The translations under genes were made by a program, and so were the position numbers. A stretch of DNA of 64,000 nucleotides from Cinnamomum chago (Eukaryota; Streptophyta; Magnoliopsida; Laurales; Lauraceae). Of this stretch, positions 35,368-46,659 are shown piece after piece (positions within the stretch are counted from its first letter, which is position 1; every line of letters begins with the position of its first letter). Under the pieces are notes generated by a model. The model was given only the letters and a program-made list of their open reading frames with translations, was not told the origin of the DNA and ran no database searches. The stretch lies in contig CP142456.1 of the NCBI GenBank assembly GCA_038049695.1, positions 68,723,922 to 68,787,921 of the forward strand. Direction: 5' to 3'.

Positions 35368-36674
35368 AGAATACAATGTTAAACACAAGTATTATCTGAT
35401 TGGTAGTGTTCTTGGGCTTAAATCCATCTAAATGAATATGCTTTTGACAGTTATGATGCGACTTGCATCTCACCCCCTCACATAAAAGTTAAATCGGGGT
35501 TGAGATTTTTGGGCGTGGGCCTGGGCTTAGGCCTTAATTTTAAATAATGGAGTGTGAGTCAGTCTCTTTTGTCTTCTTTGTTTTCGTAATCAGGCTATTT
35601 TACAGATGATAAGTTTGGCTGTGAAATCCACTGTGATTGGCCAGGTGCTAAAATAAGAAAAGACAATTGTGTTTTGGCTGTTTAGGTTTATTAAATGTCC
35701 ATTTGGATGCCAAAAAACCTCCCACAGTACAAATTTGAATTGACCTGTACATTTTTTTTTTTAATCAGACAAAATCTTTTGATTGGAGGTCCTTGGAGTG
35801 TAATGTAGAGACTAGCACAATAACCCATGGGAGCACAGGTAGGTCCAAACATTGCAAACAAGATATTCATATATAAAGAAACTAAACGATTGCAAAGAAA
35901 ATCAAATTAACATAAAAGGGGACATAAAAATAAAAGAAAATTAACTCATAAATTCAATATCTTTTAACGAGAACTTCCAAATAATCTTCACGGGCTAGTC
36001 TTTTTCTTAAATTTAGGAGAGCTAAGTGGTATAGAATGAGAATAGAAGAATTGTGGTAGAAAGATAACAGAAGAGGTGAGGTACAAAGAGAGTTTTTTAG
36101 AAAAGAAAAGGTGGAATATTGGAAATTGGAGATTGGAAGTGAGTGGTTTCATGAGATAAAAACATATGGTTGCGTAAGGGAAGTAGTGGGGTGAGAATGT
36201 GGAGCATTTGAAAAAAAGAAAAGAAAAAAGGGGATAACTTCCGGTTCAAAATTGCAACTAACATTTAAAATTAAAGTCAAAACCCTTGGCTTTAATAAAT
36301 TATAACCAGCATAATAACTCGTGCTGAGCATGGATATAGCCAACATTACACTCTAAATATTCATGCATTAAAAAATTATAGTTTTTAGAAAGAAAACGAA
36401 AGAAAAGAAGAGGTTATGAGTACCTATTTATGTAATTCGAGAGCTAGTGGGGTAGAAAGGAAATGTGAGAATTGGAGTAGAAAGAAATAAGAGCTGGAGT
36501 AGAAAGGGGTTGACAGAGTTTGGATGAAAACAAAGTCTTTACTAAAGAAGGAAGAAAGGGAGAAAAAAAAGTGGAGAGTAGATAAGTGGTTTTGATAAAG
36601 AAATAAAGTAGATAGTTGCATGAGATAGAAGTGGGAGAGAACATGAAAGATTTTGAAAATAAAAAACAATATAA

Positions 36675-37684
36675 CTAATTCCTAGAGCTACACATGGGTG
36701 GTTCGGATCAGTTTAACACTAAAACCAACAACCAAACCGAACATGTTAGTTTTTTCATTAACCAATCCGATCCGAGCGATGGAGAGGGCTTAAATCGAAC
36801 CAAACTGAACCAAACGGTTTGGTCGGTTAAACTGTTGTTTTTTATTTTATTTTATTTTTAAAATCAAACATTAAAAATTTCAAAATGATGATGCCCCGTC
36901 CTTTGCATTTATTCCAATGTTTAGTGCAAACATAAAAATCCAACATTTCAGACTGGACTAAACGCATATAAAAAATAATTCTACTCCAAAAAGAGAGTTT
37001 GGACTAAACACAAGCGCACAAAAAAAAAAAAAAAAAACAACAACAACTTGCAGTGAAACATTCATTCCACATGATACCATTTGGAATTACAATAGAATAA
37101 TTGTTAATGTCAAGAAAAGTCACACACAAACGGAATCTGTATCAGAACCTACTATATTTTTCAAAAATGAATGTTTCTTAACACATTGGATAGGTGAGAC
37201 CAAAACTAACCATCAAAAGGCTAGGCTTTACCGGCTTTTCTAATATTCTCAAAAGTGCAGCCTTCTGATAAAAACTTCATTGAAACGAGGTAGGAATTAT
37301 GATGGAAGGAAAACACTATGTACAATAATCCCTCCATCTGCAATGAAGTATCAAAAAGTATTTGAGAGATTAGAGGAGATGCAGTTGAGGCAGTGTTGAC
37401 TGTTGAATTAATGTGAGAATGGAGTTGTGGAATGTAAGTATGAAAGTAGTAAAAAATGAAACACTAAGGCTAAAATAGTAAAAAAACAATACTTAAGTTA
37501 CTACATACGGTCGGTTTGGTTTAAGTGGTTAACCATGGGCTCAAACCGATAACCGACCGATGTAAGCAGTTTTTATGAATTTCAAATCGTTAACCGAACC
37601 GATCTACTATAAACTGATCTAAACTGCCCGGTTCGGTCCGGTTTTGTGGTGATACTGGATTTTTTGTGCAATCCTACTAATTCC
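36675..37684. mobile_element. hAT-type element, partner of 22007-23017
   Basis: Element 36683-37676 with the same CTAATTCC TSD. The right end is slightly shortened (GGTTCGGTCCGG) relative to block A. Confidence 0.78.
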
Positions 37685-37942
37685 TGCCAAAATTATAACC
37701 AACAATAAAAAATTGAGTCCAAAACCATTATCTTTAATATAATATAATTGTAAGGCCTTGTTTGGTATCTCTAATCTTTTTTTGATAGACCCATCAAAAT
37801 AGAGCCATAAAAAAAGCTACTACAATCAAAATGAGTGTTTGATAATACAAGGATCTATATTAAATAGACTTTTTTATATCAATAGCTGAAAGTTTTTCAC
37901 AAGTTTCTTGAGATTTAAAAGGTATCAAGCCTTGGATATTGA

Positions 37943-38573
37943 CTCCTTGGTAGGGTTGTAAACGGGTCGGTTCCGGTCCGGGTCCAGGGTGGACCCGGAA
38001 CCGTTTAGTAAGAGGGTGAACCGGACCCGGACCCGGATCGGAACCAGGAAACTGGTTCCGGAACCAGTTCCGATAATTTTAATGGGAACCGGAACCGTTT
38101 GCGATGCGGGTCTGGTTCCGGTTCCGGGTATGGTTCCGGTTCTGGTTAAAAAAAGTAATAAAAGGGAATGTTGGGGTTCATATGTCAAGGTCTGGCAAGC
38201 TAATAATAAAAAAAAGAAAAGAAACAAAGCCTCAAGAAGTTATTTTTACACTTGATTTAATCGCCTTTATAACATCAGAGTCAACAATTTAGTCACAGCA
38301 AGGACCGCATAAGGTTAGAAACTTAGAATGAGGGATTCCCATACAGATACTAGTATTTAGGTTAGAGTATATTAGGTCGGGTCCGGGTCCACGGGTCTGA
38401 GCTACTGTGGTTCTGGAACCGGACCCGTTTAGGTAACGGTTCCAAAAAAAGGATCCGGAACCGGAACCATTTACTTATCGGGACCAAAATAAGGACCCAG
38501 ACCCGGAACCTAACGGGTCGGAACCTTCGGATAATCGGAGAATCGGGGACCCATTTACAACCCTACTCATTGG
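37943..38573 (+). mobile_element. Intact hAT-type non-autonomous element, block B only
   Basis: Element 37951-38565 (615 bp) with 18-bp inverted ends TAGGGTTGTAAACGGGTC and (reverse complement of right end) TAGGGTTGTAAATGGGTC. Flanks CTCCTTGG (37943-37950) and CTCATTGG (38566-38573) match at 7 of 8; block A has the single, uninterrupted site GACTCCTTGGCCGTG. Interior full of GGTTCCGGTTCCGG words. The best-preserved member of this family in the window. Frames through it are by-products of the repeats. Confidence 0.9.
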
Positions 38574-39755
38574 CCATGTTCAGCCTTCAAAAGAGATCTA
38601 ACGGTTTGGATCTTGTGTTCGGGGCTCACATAATCGAAAAAAATATTATTAAATGGTTCATATTTTTTTGCTCATATGTCAAGTTTGGGGATGACGTATT
38701 GGCTAAAATCTGGTTCTATGGATGGACTTGATCTTAAGAACGGTTTCAACGGTTTAGATTTACTATCCCAAAAATAATAAAAAAATAAAAAAATATTATT
38801 GCTTATGGACAAATCCAAAATTGTGCATGATACATCAATGATTGATATTGTTTTAAAAATATATCAAGATCCACAAAGTAGCAAGCCTTGAAAATTGACG
38901 ACATAGCCGTGTTCGGCCTTCCAAAGAGATCTAAATGTTTGGATCTTGTGTTTGGGGCCTACAAATTTAAAAAAAAAAATTCCAATGAATCTTTTTTTTT
39001 GCACATATCTCGAGATTGGTGATGGACCAGTGACTAAAATTTGGTCTCATACCTGTGTTTGGCCTTGTGAACATTTCTAATGGTTTGGATTTTGATTTAC
39101 ACTCTTAGATTAAAAAAAAAAAAAAACTAGGGTGTTGTGGCCTAAAATCACTGTAATACATTGTCAAATGCCTCTATTCACAACATCTTTACCCGCTTTA
39201 GAGATTTAGAAAAAGAGAGACAAAAAAATAGTGATGTCAAACCGGAGCTAAGTTGAAGAAGTGGAGCTCTTAACCGGACTTACATATTGAAAGTCTCAAC
39301 TGTTGAAAATAAACCCTCTAGTATGAGGTATCCCTAAATTTTATCCCAATAGAAGTTAGTCTCACTGTAAGATTAACCGTTGGACAAAAAACGTGATTAG
39401 TAAATATACATAAGATTGAGTTGGTTATGCTTTAACTAAACCATCAATCTTTATGTGGGACCAACTCTTGTTGAAATAAAATTGGGGAATACCCCCAATC
39501 AGTGTGAATGCATTTATTTTGATGGCCACGAATTGCAATGCATTGGCTTCCTTTTGGAGTTCCACTCGAACTACTCAAGATTTCTATAAGTCAGAGAGGA
39601 CGGGGACTCTCGTCACTACTACAATCCATCTTCTCATCGTCCAAAAGACCACCGAGTTATAGGTCTTCTCATTGCAATCCAGCTGTGAAAATCTGGATTC
39701 TCCACGTAGATGATGATATTATAACTTTATTTGAATCATCATAGTTATCTACTTT

Positions 39756-40149
39756 TAGGGTTGTAAATGGGTCAGTTCTGGTTCGGGTCCTTGGTGGACT
39801 CGGAACCGGAACCGTTAAGGTGAAAAGGTGGAACTGGATCGAGACCCAAAACCGTTTTCGGAACCGGTTTCTCAGCTCCGGAGCTGGAACTAGAACCATA
39901 TATGATATAGGTTCGGATCTGGGTCTATGTAGAGAATGATATTAAAAAAAAACATAATTTTTAGGAGAAATTTTCGAAAATTGAGGTAATATGTCGGGTA
40001 TTGGGTTTACGGGCCCGAGCCAAGGTGGAACTGAACCTGGAACCATTTATTTGTCGGGGCCTAAATAAGGACCCAGATCCGGTTTTTAGCGGGTCGGAAC
40101 CTCCGGGTAATCGGAGAATAAATGACCCATTTACATCCTAACCTACTTC
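39756..40149 (+). mobile_element. hAT-type element, partner of 24399-24795
   Basis: Element 39756-40141 from TAGGGTTGTAAATGGGTC to CATTTACATCCTAA, followed by CCTACTTC; the left TSD has decayed to TCTACTTT. Pre-dates the duplication. Confidence 0.75.
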
Positions 40150-43100
40150 GCAATTCAATGAATTTGCATTCGAGGTTGCAACTCGTTATTCTCGAGTTAG
40201 CTTGATTAATAAATTCGATAGAGTAGGTTCATCTGATTGATCGCCTTTCAATTCATCTAATTTGAAGCTTGAGTTTGACAAGTTCAATGAACTAATTCAT
40301 TGGTGCCCATGCATTTAAGTCCATCACTAGGCCCACGTCTGAAATACAAACTACTCTAAATAATTGTTATTCTTTACATTTACACTAGGTGAAATTCTAC
40401 TTCAATAGAGTTGGGCTCACAATCAGATTAATTACATGCAAATCATGGTTAAAATAAGGACTAAAGTGCGATTCCATGAGTTATTGATGATCAATCTTAA
40501 GTCCCAGTCGAATTAGATATGGATTAGGACAACACATAAAGCACAGTGCTTTTGGGGGCTTGTAGTTTTAGGTAGGCACCACTTAGTGAACTACTGTTGG
40601 GTAGTTCACAAATAGTTTGAGAACTGAACTGTGAATAGTTCAAAAAGAGTTCAAAGCTCTTCTGTATGAAAGTAACTATAATTCGAGTTGTGAAGCAGTT
40701 CACAAATTCGAGTTTTAATAAGCTCTTCCTCGTCAATCTCTGTCATGTCAAGATGGTTGCAACCTATGGTTTGGACCATTAGGCCATGGGTTCCAGATAT
40801 GGCACCAACAAACAAACAAAAAATAAGCTCTTCAAAATTAGGTCATGGGTTCCAGATATGGCACCAACAAACAAACAAAAAATAAGCTCTTCAAAACATA
40901 GACCCGTTTCCGAGCCAAGCCCAACACGGGCCTTGATTGGATGGCCCAAGCACAGCCCACCTTCCAATTTAGTCCATGGCGCGGCCTAGGCTGGGCTTTC
41001 TAATCACTTATTTGGTTAAATGAGTCACTAAACTACATGTATTATTTAATCAAGCTGGTCCGGATCTCGCTTCAAGCTTTATATCAGTTAATCCCCAAGC
41101 CCAAACCATATATGTAACTGCCCTGAAATCTAGATCCAGGCCCAGCCCAAGTACTAAAACCCAAGGCCAAAACTCGGCCCAAAGTAGGCTAGGCATCAGT
41201 CAGGCCCGGTGGGTCATGTGTGGAAGGAGTTATTTATGGGTCCCATAGTAGATGATTCCAAAAATCTCCTAGAGTTATTTATTTATATATTTTTGGGGAA
41301 ATCTCAAATAAAACCTTAATCTTTTGTCTTATTTAAAAAAAGGATATGAGTTTCAAAAAAATTCAAAGTAGGGAATATGTTTTCCAGTAACTTGTCAATT
41401 AGGGACAACCGGCCATTCAAAGTTATTTTCTCGTAATTGTTTCCCTCAATTTTTTTAAAATACTCAAAGTGCCCTTAATTGAAATAAAACCCCTCATTCA
41501 CTTTTGTCATTTTCTCCTCATTTCCTTCACTAGCATTCCTCACAATGATAGATGGCAACCAATGTCTCTCCACAATCAATAGCATATGGTGGCTACCGGA
41601 AATATATTATGGCTTTAAATAAAGGGTAATTTGGGTGTTTTGAGAAATCGAGGGAAAAAGTCGCCATAAAATACCTTTAAATAGGCAGATGTCCTTAATT
41701 GAGAACTTACTAAAAAACTTAAGCACTATTTTGTGAAGTTTTGAAACTTATGTTATTTTTTAAAATAAGGTTTAAGAGTTAAAGACCTTTTTATTGGAGA
41801 TCTCTATGCCAAGAGTTAGGAAACACATATGCCGGTCTTAATGATCTTAGAGGAGGGCCCTGTTGACTGTGCTACTAAAAATGTTCTAATAATATTAAAC
41901 AAGACACTTGATAGGCTACATAAAAGTTCACTGGCTATACATGGAGAACTTTAAGGTCTATCAATGTGAGAAAAAAAAAATCAGGTAAAATGAATGTTAG
42001 TGACCGTCCAATCTAATGCTACAGAATGAATGATTAAAATAATTTTTTTATCATGTTCACCAATTTTTTACGATTAGGCATATGAGTTTTTTTTTATTGA
42101 CCTAATTTTTGTAAAAGATATACATATCATAAAGTCTTCTTTTTGTTTATAAGCCATGGTTGGTTAGTCTGCCGTTTAACTAATTCGCATTAGAGTATGC
42201 AATTTGTAAAACAAGACTTAATTTGATCAGAAAAAATTCGATAATATAGGTTTATTTCATTCAGTTTTTAATTCGTTCGAATTTTAGTTCAAATTCCACC
42301 AATTCAATGAACTAATTTGTGTATGTTCTTTCGACAAATCCGTAAGTGGATCTCACATCTAAAATTAAAACCACTCAAAACAAGTGTACCTTCTTATATT
42401 GATTGAGCCAAATCGTACTTATTCAAAGTTGGGCCCATCATATGATTGATCACGCTTAAAATGCACAGATAAAATTGAAAATAAAAACCAATATAAAAAA
42501 TCAGTCATCAAGTGAAAGGACTCTAATTAAAGTTAGATTGGACAAATACTAACAACAAACAGCTAAAAGTGCAATGCTTTTCAGCGGCTTGAATTTATTG
42601 AGTTGACATTGCTAATGGATTTAAATAAACACAATTCATAGATCAGTATGAGAAGTATTCAAACCAAGATGTTCGCATTAAACCCTGCTTAATAAAGAAG
42701 GTAACTAGTAGCCCAAAAGTAGTTTAGGGTATATAGATCCTCCTGCACAGGGTTGTCTATTTGGCACTTCCACGAGGGTATCCGACCCCTCAAAATGCTT
42801 GCAAAATGAGGGATTATGTTTTTCTTAAAATGCCCGAGGGGAATTAGACAAATTTTTTTAAGGCCCTCCAATTTGTGGGCGAGGTTTGGACAATACTAAG
42901 CCCAACCCAACCCTGACGCTCGAGGTTTGGACAATACTAAGCCCAACCCAACCCCGACCCTCTTATTTTTTTATTTTTTATTTTTTATCTATGTGGATTT
43001 ATTTGAACGCATGTGTGCAGTTATTTGAACATGTTTATTACTAGTGTGAGAGGCTCGGATATATTCAAATATAAAAGCAATATTTGTGTATATAAAAAAA

Positions 43101-43695
43101 ATATAAATAAAAAACATTAGAATCTAAATTTTTAAAAAATTGTAGAGGAAGCAAGGTGAGGGAAGGAGAAAGAAAAAGATAAAAGATTTGGACTGATTAT
43201 GTTGGCTCATAATGATATAGTGCTAATAATAATAATAATAATACTCACGTCTATATGCCTAATTTAATAATTCGGTATGGTCAATTGTCAAATGTATGGG
43301 GTTTATTATGTTTTCCAAAAAAAAAATTTATTTAATTTCTTTTCACGGTCAAATCTTAATTATACTTAATTAATGGTTAGTTATGCATGATCTAGGGTTG
43401 GCTAGATAGGATCGTGCCACCCATGGTCATATCATTATCACCTATCATAATTATCAACTAATTTAATTTAATAATTCACATACTTTACTAATTGAATCTT
43501 ATTATTGCATTAATTGAAATTCTCATGGAGTATAATTTGTATTTATGCTTGGTATTGCTTTAAGTCTCTACCTTTATTGTAAGGACCGTACTCCAAGAAA
43601 GTTTGTTAAGAGTTTTTAAACAAAGAGGATACTTAAGGAAAGAAAAAAATTCGAATAAATGTCTTGAGATAAGATATAATTACTAATTTCTAATT

Positions 43696-43805
43696 CCTAA
43701 CCACAAATCATCAATCCCTATCCAATAAATATAATGCATCTGCATCCTTTCCTAACCACTAATCATCAATCCCTATCCCATAAATCTAAGGCATCCTCAT
43801 CCTTT
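43696..43805 (+). repeat. 55-bp tandem duplication just outside block B
   Basis: CCTAACCAC, then ATCATCAATCCCTATCC, repeats with period 55 (43696 and 43751). It lies only 34 bp beyond the right end of block B. Confidence 0.85.
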
Positions 43806-44026
43806 CCTTTCCTTGAAGCCCATCCAGATTTGTATATATGAAAAGTTTTGATTTTTGAAAAATCTCGAATCGATGTTATGAGATGGGTGTGCCATATGTC
43901 ATTTTGGAACCATTATTATAAAAGAAAGAAAACGGTGTAAAATTGATTGAATTGAATAATTAAGACTCTGACCACTAAATCATAGATAGACCCTTAATAA
44001 AGAGAAAGAAAATCCATTTCAGTACT

Positions 44027-45162
44027 TATTAAAATGAGGATTTTACCAAAAAAATATCTTTATATGGCCGGTGCACCGAACATAGAACTTTAGCCTAATT
44101 CACACCAAACAGGAAATCCATACAAAAAAACCAACTTTTTTTACCTTTTTTTTTTTTTATGGTCGACATCATCCTTCATTTTCTGTGATCCCCGCTCTTG
44201 AGCAGGTATAAACTCTTCATCTTTTTCCTTCTTCATCTCTTCCTCAAGCCCAATTCAATGATGAAGATATTGTATTGGGTGAAGTTGGATTGCGGATAGG
44301 GCCGGTGGATGATAAAAATGCCAGAAAGATGGTGTGAGTGGGGTTTTTGAGATCATCAATGATGGAAAGGTTTGAGGGTCTCGGGTTATGGTAAAGTTGG
44401 AGACGAAAGGAGATTGGTTTTCCATTCAAGTGTGTTTGCAATCCGTGGGAACAATGATGGCTCTTGATTTAGGCGATATTTGCAAGGACGTGAGGGACCT
44501 GATGGAAGGTCAATGCAAATATAAATTTCTTATGCATGTTTAATTATGGTATTCATCTTTAGCTTACTCTTATTTTTCTGTTTTTCATGTTTGAGGCTCT
44601 GTTTTGGTATTTCTGCTTTTGATAGTCTTTGAAATGAACAATACTCAAAGCTGTAAGAGGACTAAGAAAGTAACAACAATTTGAGGCAGAAAGAAACTTT
44701 GTGAAACCCTTGTAAATGTAAGTCCCATTTTCTGTAACCCCTCAAACACAAGTGGAATTTATCCACTTTCTCTCGGGTCTCTAGACCCTGAAACTTCAAC
44801 TCGACAATGAGGAAAGAGGAAAAGATAGAATAAAGATAGAAAGGAAAGAGATAAGTGCTTGGGCGTTTTTCTTCTCTGATGATGCCAGTGGAGCTTTTTT
44901 GTGAGAGAGGAGAGGAGGGGGATTATTTAAGTGATTAGGCGGTTTTTCTCCATCATTGAACTAGGTTTGGGAGAGGGAGGAAGAAGAAGAGTTTATGTTT
45001 GTTTACGGTTGACTATCTTCACTTTTTTTTACCACAAAAAAAATGGTAAAAAAAGGTTGGTTTTCTTTACGAATTCCCTACTTTGTATGGGTCATGCTAA
45101 AGTTCCATGTTGGGTGCACTAGTCACATAAAGTTATTTTCTGGTAAAATCTTCTATTAAAAA
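44027..45162. mobile_element. Mutator-like element with long inverted repeats, 9-bp TSD
   Basis: Element 44036-45153 (1118 bp). Left GAGGATTTTACC and right (reverse complement) GAAGATTTTACC start inverted repeats about 200 bp long, passing through CTTTATRTG, GTGCACC, GAACTTTAGC and ACCAAC, and further in CTTCTTC/CAATGATG. Flanks TATTAAAAT (44027-44035) and TATTAAAAA (45154-45162) match at 8 of 9. The interior (about 44265-44930) is not repetitive and not obviously transposase. It includes a short open stretch (for example DIVLGEVGLRIGPVDDKNAR), so a captured gene fragment (Pack-MULE) is possible but unproven. Confidence 0.72.
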
Positions 45163-45635
45163 TTGATCCACCCATGATAGACGGCTAAAACAAAGATGGC
45201 TGGTAAGGTACCACCAATATGATATGGATTGCTCATCCCTGTGATACATTGATTCTGCCCAATCAATAAAGCACTATCATATAGAAATCATGTAATCAAG
45301 GAAGGTGATCACTAACATCAATTAATCAAATCAAATCATGTAATCAATGTCGTCAAATGATTATTAAGGTTAAATATCACATGAACCCTTAGGAATGCTT
45401 CTCAGCTCGAGAGTTGTGGGCCCACGTGATTTTAGAGATATCAAGGAGATCTCAAGATTAGTTCCATAAAAAGTAATTGGAATGTAGATCAGTTTGAACT
45501 GGATTCAATTTTATTGAAGGATGGATTAGTTTGAATAAGATCCACTCAATTACAGAGATTTTAGGAGAGTCTCTCATCTTTATGGCATAAAGTAATGTGG
45601 CTTATCAATGCAATGAATTTATTTTTATTTTTCGA

Positions 45636-46570
45636 AAGGAGAACTCTCATGTTGATGCAGTACCCTTTAGAAGGAGAGCTGTGCTCTCCTGTTGCTTTAA
45701 TATATATACTAGCAACAAACGCCCGTACTTTTCCTAAGAAGGGAGCTCTTCTGTTTTTTTAATATATATACTATGTGACGCCCCGGAGTCCTACATTGAC
45801 TATAGAGAGGAAAGTGAATGGGGTTATATGTAGAGCTTACACCCTTACCTTGCATGAGGCCTTTTGTTGAGTTGATGCCCATCAGAAGCAAAACTGTGAA
45901 GCCCGTGGGCCAAAGCGAACAATATCATGCATGCGTGAAGGGTGGGGCATGACAAATGGTATCAAAGCCGACTCTCAACTAGTTCGAGTGTGGGTCCCCT
46001 GCCGTGGGCGGGTCTTCATGTGGGCGGACTAAGAGGGCTGACAAGCTACAGAGACTGGTAGGCTACTGCACATGGACTTGTTTGAGTTGAGATTTTAAGG
46101 GAGGTGACTTGTTTGGGAGGAGTGTAGTGACCCACATTAAACTCAAAGCTCTGTGTGATTTTATAAGTATTTTTCTAAAAGGAGAAATTGTCGGCACCCC
46201 TCACAGCCCTCCTCCCGGTTTGCTTTAATATATATAATATATAATATGGCCTCTTATGTGATTCTTTAATTAATTTTTTATATGATTTGTATGTCATTTT
46301 TATGTAAATAAGCCACAGATAATTCTCATATTGTTTTCATTTATCTATTTATTGCAATAGCTTATGTCTGCACATTGTTGTGTATATGGATTTATTTGAG
46401 CACACATGTCGATTATTTGAGGATGATTCTTATTTAGGTTCTTAGTAGAATAATATCACTTCTCTTTAGTTATTGGATTTAATGTTTATCCTTTCTAGTT
46501 ATTAAAGCAAAGGAGGGGGTGGGCTGTGAGGGGTGCTACGTCATCCCTAAAAAGTCTCTCCTTTCAAAGA
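45636..46570. mobile_element. Foldback-type repeat with TRIM-like insertion
   Basis: Left TTTCGAAAGGAGA, then GTTGCTTTAATATATATA, is mirrored on the right (reverse complement TTTGAAAGGAGA, then TTTGCTTTAATA). A further copy of the motif lies at about 46175-46215 (CACCCCTCACAGCCCTCC). Inside, at 45776-45954, an LTR-like stretch starts TGACGCCCCGGAGTCC, ends GGGGCATGACA and is followed by TGGTATCAAAGCC (45957-45969), a primer-binding-site-like sequence. The segment 46096-46140 (TTTGGGAGGAGTGTAGTGACC) recurs inverted at about 46606-46650. Nested structure; boundaries approximate. Confidence 0.5.
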
Positions 46571-46659
46571 AATATAGAAGAAGAAAATGTATAGCCTCAG
46601 GCCTTGATGTGGGCCACTACACTCATCCAAACAAATCTCCTCCCTAAATCTACATTTCA

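Larger units (their letters stand above)
31898..43662 (+). repeat. Segmental duplication, block B (11.8 kb)
   Basis: Direct copy of 17517-30176. Differences seen: a SINE (33893-34119) and a hAT element (37951-38565) present only in B; 1933 bp present only in A; a short tandem duplication in B at about 42888-42950; extra sequence in B at about 33320-33400 and 39065-39160; a shorter TATAA repeat in B. After 43662 the sequence diverges from A. Confidence 0.95.

Noticed and set aside
37925-38255. Frames with Thr-Gly or Pro-Val repeats on both strands
   Set aside because: Translation of the GGTTCCGG repeats of the hAT element in block B.
17517-43662. Duplication as a pure assembly artefact
   Set aside because: Block-specific insertions with proper TSDs, scattered substitutions and a structured junction argue for two real copies, though haplotype merging can be excluded only with reads.
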